DNA from: an uncultured bacterium
GTDB taxonomy: Bacteria; Cyanobacteriota; Vampirovibrionia; Gastranaerophilales; Gastranaerophilaceae
Reading direction: 5' to 3'
NCBI GenBank assembly: GCA_902464375.1
Contig: CABQIM010000039.1
Location: 1 to 15,935, forward strand
Length of the DNA stretch: 15,935 nt
Within the stretch, counting starts at the first letter, position 1. Each line of letters starts with the position of its first letter. The notes beneath the pieces were generated by a model, which worked only from the letters and a program-made list of their open reading frames with translations, ran no database searches and had not been told where the DNA came from. Position numbers and translations under genes: made by a program. Shown here one piece after another: positions 13,005-15,935 of this stretch.

Positions 13005-15935
13005 ATGGAATTAAACAATTTTTGGTTAAAATCTAATAATGGTGAAAATATTGATTTACAAAATTTAAAAGAACTTAAAAAAAGTGACTTAGGGAATAAT
13101 AATGCCTTAATCCAATTGTTTAATATATTTGACACCCAGAAATCAGATGGAACAGCCGGTTCGGATGGAGTTTTAAATAAATCTGAGTTAACATCACTTT
13201 TTAACACATTTAATGCCGGTGCTAATTCGTCAAAGGGAATGTCAAAGTCTGTATTTGAATCAAATGAAGCAGAAGAATATCTTAATACGACAAAAACTAC
13301 TAGTGGTAAAACATTGAGTGAAATTGGCGTGAAAGCTGCGGATGTATTTGAATTTTTATCAAAATTTGCTCAAAATTCCAATGCTCCGGTAAATGTAAAT
13401 AATGTTGCAAATGATGTTCACTTAACAGAAGAACAGGCACAAGATGAAGTTATTGCTACAATATCAGAGGATACGGCTAACGCTAGAACTCTTTTGATGA
13501 AGCAAGATAATGGGCATGTTAGCCAATTATATAACAAAGCTAAAGAATTGTTTGATTCAGATTTGTCTTTATCTAATGTAGAAGAAGCTTTTATGCTTCA
13601 AGAAGAATGTTTAGAAAATTTATCTAAGGCAAAAGATGGCAAATTAAGTAAACGAGAATATTTTTTGCAAAATAGAGAACATCTTAAAACAATGATGAAA
13701 CGCAGGTTATTTAGAAAAGATGAAAACACCGGTTTAGATTTTCTTGATAATAATCGTGGCAAAATGTCTAAACAAGAATTTGCAAAACTTATGGAAGATT
13801 ATATCAATGAAAAAATAAATGAGATAGACAGATTAGATAGCTTGAACAAAATTCAACACTCTTTGCTCACAATGGGTACAAGTGGTGTAAATGATGTGTT
13901 AAAAAAATATCAAAAAGCTGCACAAAATAAACAAATAACTGACTTTTCAGTGGAATCAAAATCTGCAAAATTACCATCCAAAACTTCTGCGATTCCGCAA
14001 AAGTATAATACGACAGAACCTATGACATTCAAGGAAGTTTTTGAAATCGAACGTAATCAAGAATATTCAAAAGACAGAGTTGAAGCTTATATTAGCCAGA
14101 AACAAAAAACTGATTTTGCGGTTGGTGCTTATAACAAATATCAATCATTCAAAATGAATTCAAGTGAAATTTTAAACGATTATACAAAATCTGTTGCCGG
14201 AACATATACTTTTGGTGGTGGTATGGCTGCAGGAGTTCAGCCAAATCCGGAGAAACAAATGCAAAAAGTTTTGGAAGCATTTGAATCATATTATGCAAAT
14301 CCGATAGACCAAAATTCTGCAAAAAATGAAATTGAAGCTTTGATAAAAGATAATAAACTTCCTATCAGTGTTATTCAAGATTCTAATGGCAAATTATCGT
14401 TAGATTTATCAAAATTAAAAACAGATACAGAAAAAAATAATGTATTAAATAAATTATTAAAACTTGAAGATACAAAATTGGAGGCAAAATTAAAAACAAC
14501 ACTTGGCGGTGAAGTTGATGAAATGTTGGAAATGTTTTCAACTACTACTAAAAATGCTTTTACTAATGCTTATGGACACGATTTTACGAATGAATTGGTT
14601 CAAGAAATGTCAGACGATAATAAGACCTTTATACAAAAGTATACCGGCAATGCCTCTCAAATTGGTATGGGTTTGACTGTAGTAGGTGGTGTTCTTTGCT
14701 TTACTCCGCTAGCAGGTGTTGGAGCAGCGATGGTAGGTGTTGGTAATACTATGGCAATTGGCGGAATGGTAGCTGAAAGTGCATTAGGTTTTGAAGAAGC
14801 TTTGAGCCGTTCTAATCTTAATCCGGAAGAAATTAAGGAATTAAGCAAAACTCTTGTTATGAATGCAGGAGGTTTTGTAGTTGGTTATAAAGCCGGTCAA
14901 ACCGGTATGAAAGCCTTCAATAAACTGATTGACAAAAAGCTGGCAGAAGTTTTTAAAACGGAAATGGCTAACGGTAATCGAGCAGAAGCTTTGAAACAAG
15001 TATTTTCTAACCCTGGATATTTGAAAAACTTTATGCAAGCAGCCGGAGTGAAATTAAGTGCGGATTTTATGATTTCTTATGCCGGTGATTTGGCAATGAT
15101 GGGAATCCTTGATACTAATGACGATTGGAAATCTCTACTTCAATCTAACTTGATTGGTATTATGACAAGTATGAGCGGTGATTTGAAAAATGTTGCTGAT
15201 ATGGGTATAAAAGGCAATAAAGTTAAAGCTATACAACCAGAAGAAAAAGCAAATAAAACAACACAAGAGTTAGCAAATTTGCATAATGAGACTGAAGTTA
15301 AAAATATAGAAAGAAATGAAAAATCATTTGTTTTGAATGAAAAGTCAGATGTAAATGTAGGTAATTTAATAGAGCAAGAACTCGACGATTTCGATATAGA
15401 GTTAAATAATTTACTCAACGATGTCGATTTGAAAGAGAATAAAAAGGCATTATTGGATAGTTATAAAGATTCTCCAATATATAATCGGTTAGAAGCATTT
15501 TTACAAAACGCATCTATCGATGAAGTTAATCAATTACTTGGGATACATGACTTCACAATCTCTTCTGAAAAAACACAACGATTATCAGAAATAGAACAAG
15601 AGATGATTAAATATATAAATAAAAATGATTTAGATTTAATACAAAAAGATATTAGATATTGTTTAGAACAAATCGAAGATAGTGAGCTTAAAGAACAGAT
15701 TAATAATAGTATTGATGAAATTATTAAGTCATCTTTAACAAAAAATGAAAAATTAGCAAAACTAAAAGATTTACAAGAGGTAGTTGATGTATACAATAAT
15801 ATGAACAGTAATTATACTACTATTCGAAAATCAGATTATGGTCCTGAGTATAAAAACATAGAATTTTTCAAATATTTAGAAAAAAATAATCCTGAGTTAT
15901 TAAAAGTTTTAAATCCGAATGAAAAATCTGAATCA
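13005..15935 (+). CDS. Large protein with EF-hand-like loops, function unknown, cut by window edge
   Basis: One uninterrupted frame of 977 codons from ATG at 13005 to the last base, with no stop seen. I do not recognise the family. There is no signal peptide. The first third has EF-hand-like calcium-binding loops: residues 43-61 form an expanded loop that ends in a good DGVLNKSE, 207-218 end in DGKLSKRE, and 247-258 read LDNNRGKMSKQE; the last two lack acidic residues at canonical first positions. A glycine-rich hydrophobic block (about 553-597, including VVGGVLCF and GVGAAMVGVG) and weaker hydrophobic stretches (617-635, 682-703) could insert into a membrane. After about 715 the sequence is polar, Lys/Glu/Asn-rich and helical. 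A weak GGGAA lies upstream of the ATG. It may be an effector or surface-related protein, but the sequence does not show that. The gene starts 117 bases after the CheA gene. Confidence 0.8.
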   Translation, partial: MELNNFWLKSNNGENIDLQNLKELKKSDLGNNNALIQLFNIFDTQKSDGTAGSDGVLNKSELTSLFNTFNAGANSSKGMSKSVFESNEAEEYLNTTKTTSGKTLSEIGVKAADVFEFLSKFAQNSNAPVNVNNVANDVHLTEEQAQDEVIATISEDTANARTLLMKQDNGHVSQLYNKAKELFDSDLSLSNVEEAFMLQEECLENLSKAKDGKLSKREYFLQNREHLKTMMKRRLFRKDENTGLDFLDNNRGKMSKQEFAKLMEDYINEKINEIDRLDSLNKIQHSLLTMGTSGVNDVLKKYQKAAQNKQITDFSVESKSAKLPSKTSAIPQKYNTTEPMTFKEVFEIERNQEYSKDRVEAYISQKQKTDFAVGAYNKYQSFKMNSSEILNDYTKSVAGTYTFGGGMAAGVQPNPEKQMQKVLEAFESYYANPIDQNSAKNEIEALIKDNKLPISVIQDSNGKLSLDLSKLKTDTEKNNVLNKLLKLEDTKLEAKLKTTLGGEVDEMLEMFSTTTKNAFTNAYGHDFTNELVQEMSDDNKTFIQKYTGNASQIGMGLTVVGGVLCFTPLAGVGAAMVGVGNTMAIGGMVAESALGFEEALSRSNLNPEEIKELSKTLVMNAGGFVVGYKAGQTGMKAFNKLIDKKLAEVFKTEMANGNRAEALKQVFSNPGYLKNFMQAAGVKLSADFMISYAGDLAMMGILDTNDDWKSLLQSNLIGIMTSMSGDLKNVADMGIKGNKVKAIQPEEKANKTTQELANLHNETEVKNIERNEKSFVLNEKSDVNVGNLIEQELDDFDIELNNLLNDVDLKENKKALLDSYKDSPIYNRLEAFLQNASIDEVNQLLGIHDFTISSEKTQRLSEIEQEMIKYINKNDLDLIQKDIRYCLEQIEDSELKEQINNSIDEIIKSSLTKNEKLAKLKDLQEVVDVYNNMNSNYTTIRKSDYGPEYKNIEFFKYLEKNNPELLKVLNPNEKSES

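Noticed and set aside
13001..13006. TATAAT at the start of the large terminal gene
   Set aside because: It overlaps the ATG itself, so it cannot be its -10 element, and no -35 lies 17 bases upstream; it is a chance product of AT-rich sequence.
14657..15796. Minus-strand frames opposite the large terminal gene
   Set aside because: The plus-strand frame is open across the whole region with normal amino acid use and domain-like segments; the antisense products are Ser/Phe/Ile-rich shadows.

Overview
The window is AT-rich, densely coded bacterial DNA. The best-supported lineage guess is a Gastranaerophilales (Melainabacteria/Vampirovibrionia, non-photosynthetic relatives of Cyanobacteria) or a close neighbour. 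The reasons are the low GC content, a small membrane protein with an Asn-x-Ser-Phe-Gly motif near its N-terminus (a pattern I associate with many short proteins of this group), a cyanobacterial-style hybrid CheA, and a GTAG-headed palindromic repeat of a kind known from cyanobacteria. This placement is inference; no rRNA or tRNA gene was seen.

Layout. Positions 1-248 hold an upstream region with a candidate promoter and a perfect 9-bp hairpin just ahead of accD. accD and accA (249-2075, +) encode the two carboxyltransferase subunits of acetyl-CoA carboxylase and end at a strong hairpin terminator that also looks like a REP element. A degraded second copy of that repeat lies at about 2600. Between the two copies is a lone small membrane protein gene (2153-2548, -).

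From 8781 down to 2682 on the minus strand runs a probable four-gene operon: REC-GAF-like-GGDEF diguanylate cyclase, tandem CheW-CheW protein, a large single-pass membrane protein with a very acidic cytoplasmic tail (FimV-like in architecture), and a sugar-type solute-binding lipoprotein. Two of its three junctions overlap. Divergent from it (8866-12887, +) are a short methyl-accepting chemotaxis protein without a periplasmic domain and a CheA-REC hybrid kinase, both starting at GTG with strong Shine-Dalgarno sites. Together the two arms form a compact chemosensory system whose visible output is c-di-GMP, comparable in parts to Wsp (MCP, two CheW, hybrid CheA, REC-GGDEF) but without CheR or CheB here. 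The FimV-like protein and the lipoprotein in the same operon suggest a cell-surface, polar or type IV pilus/adhesion role.

The last 2.9 kb is a single reading frame (13005 to the window edge, 977 codons, no stop) coding for a large protein with EF-hand-like loops at its N-terminus and a glycine-rich hydrophobic block in the middle. I do not recognise its function.
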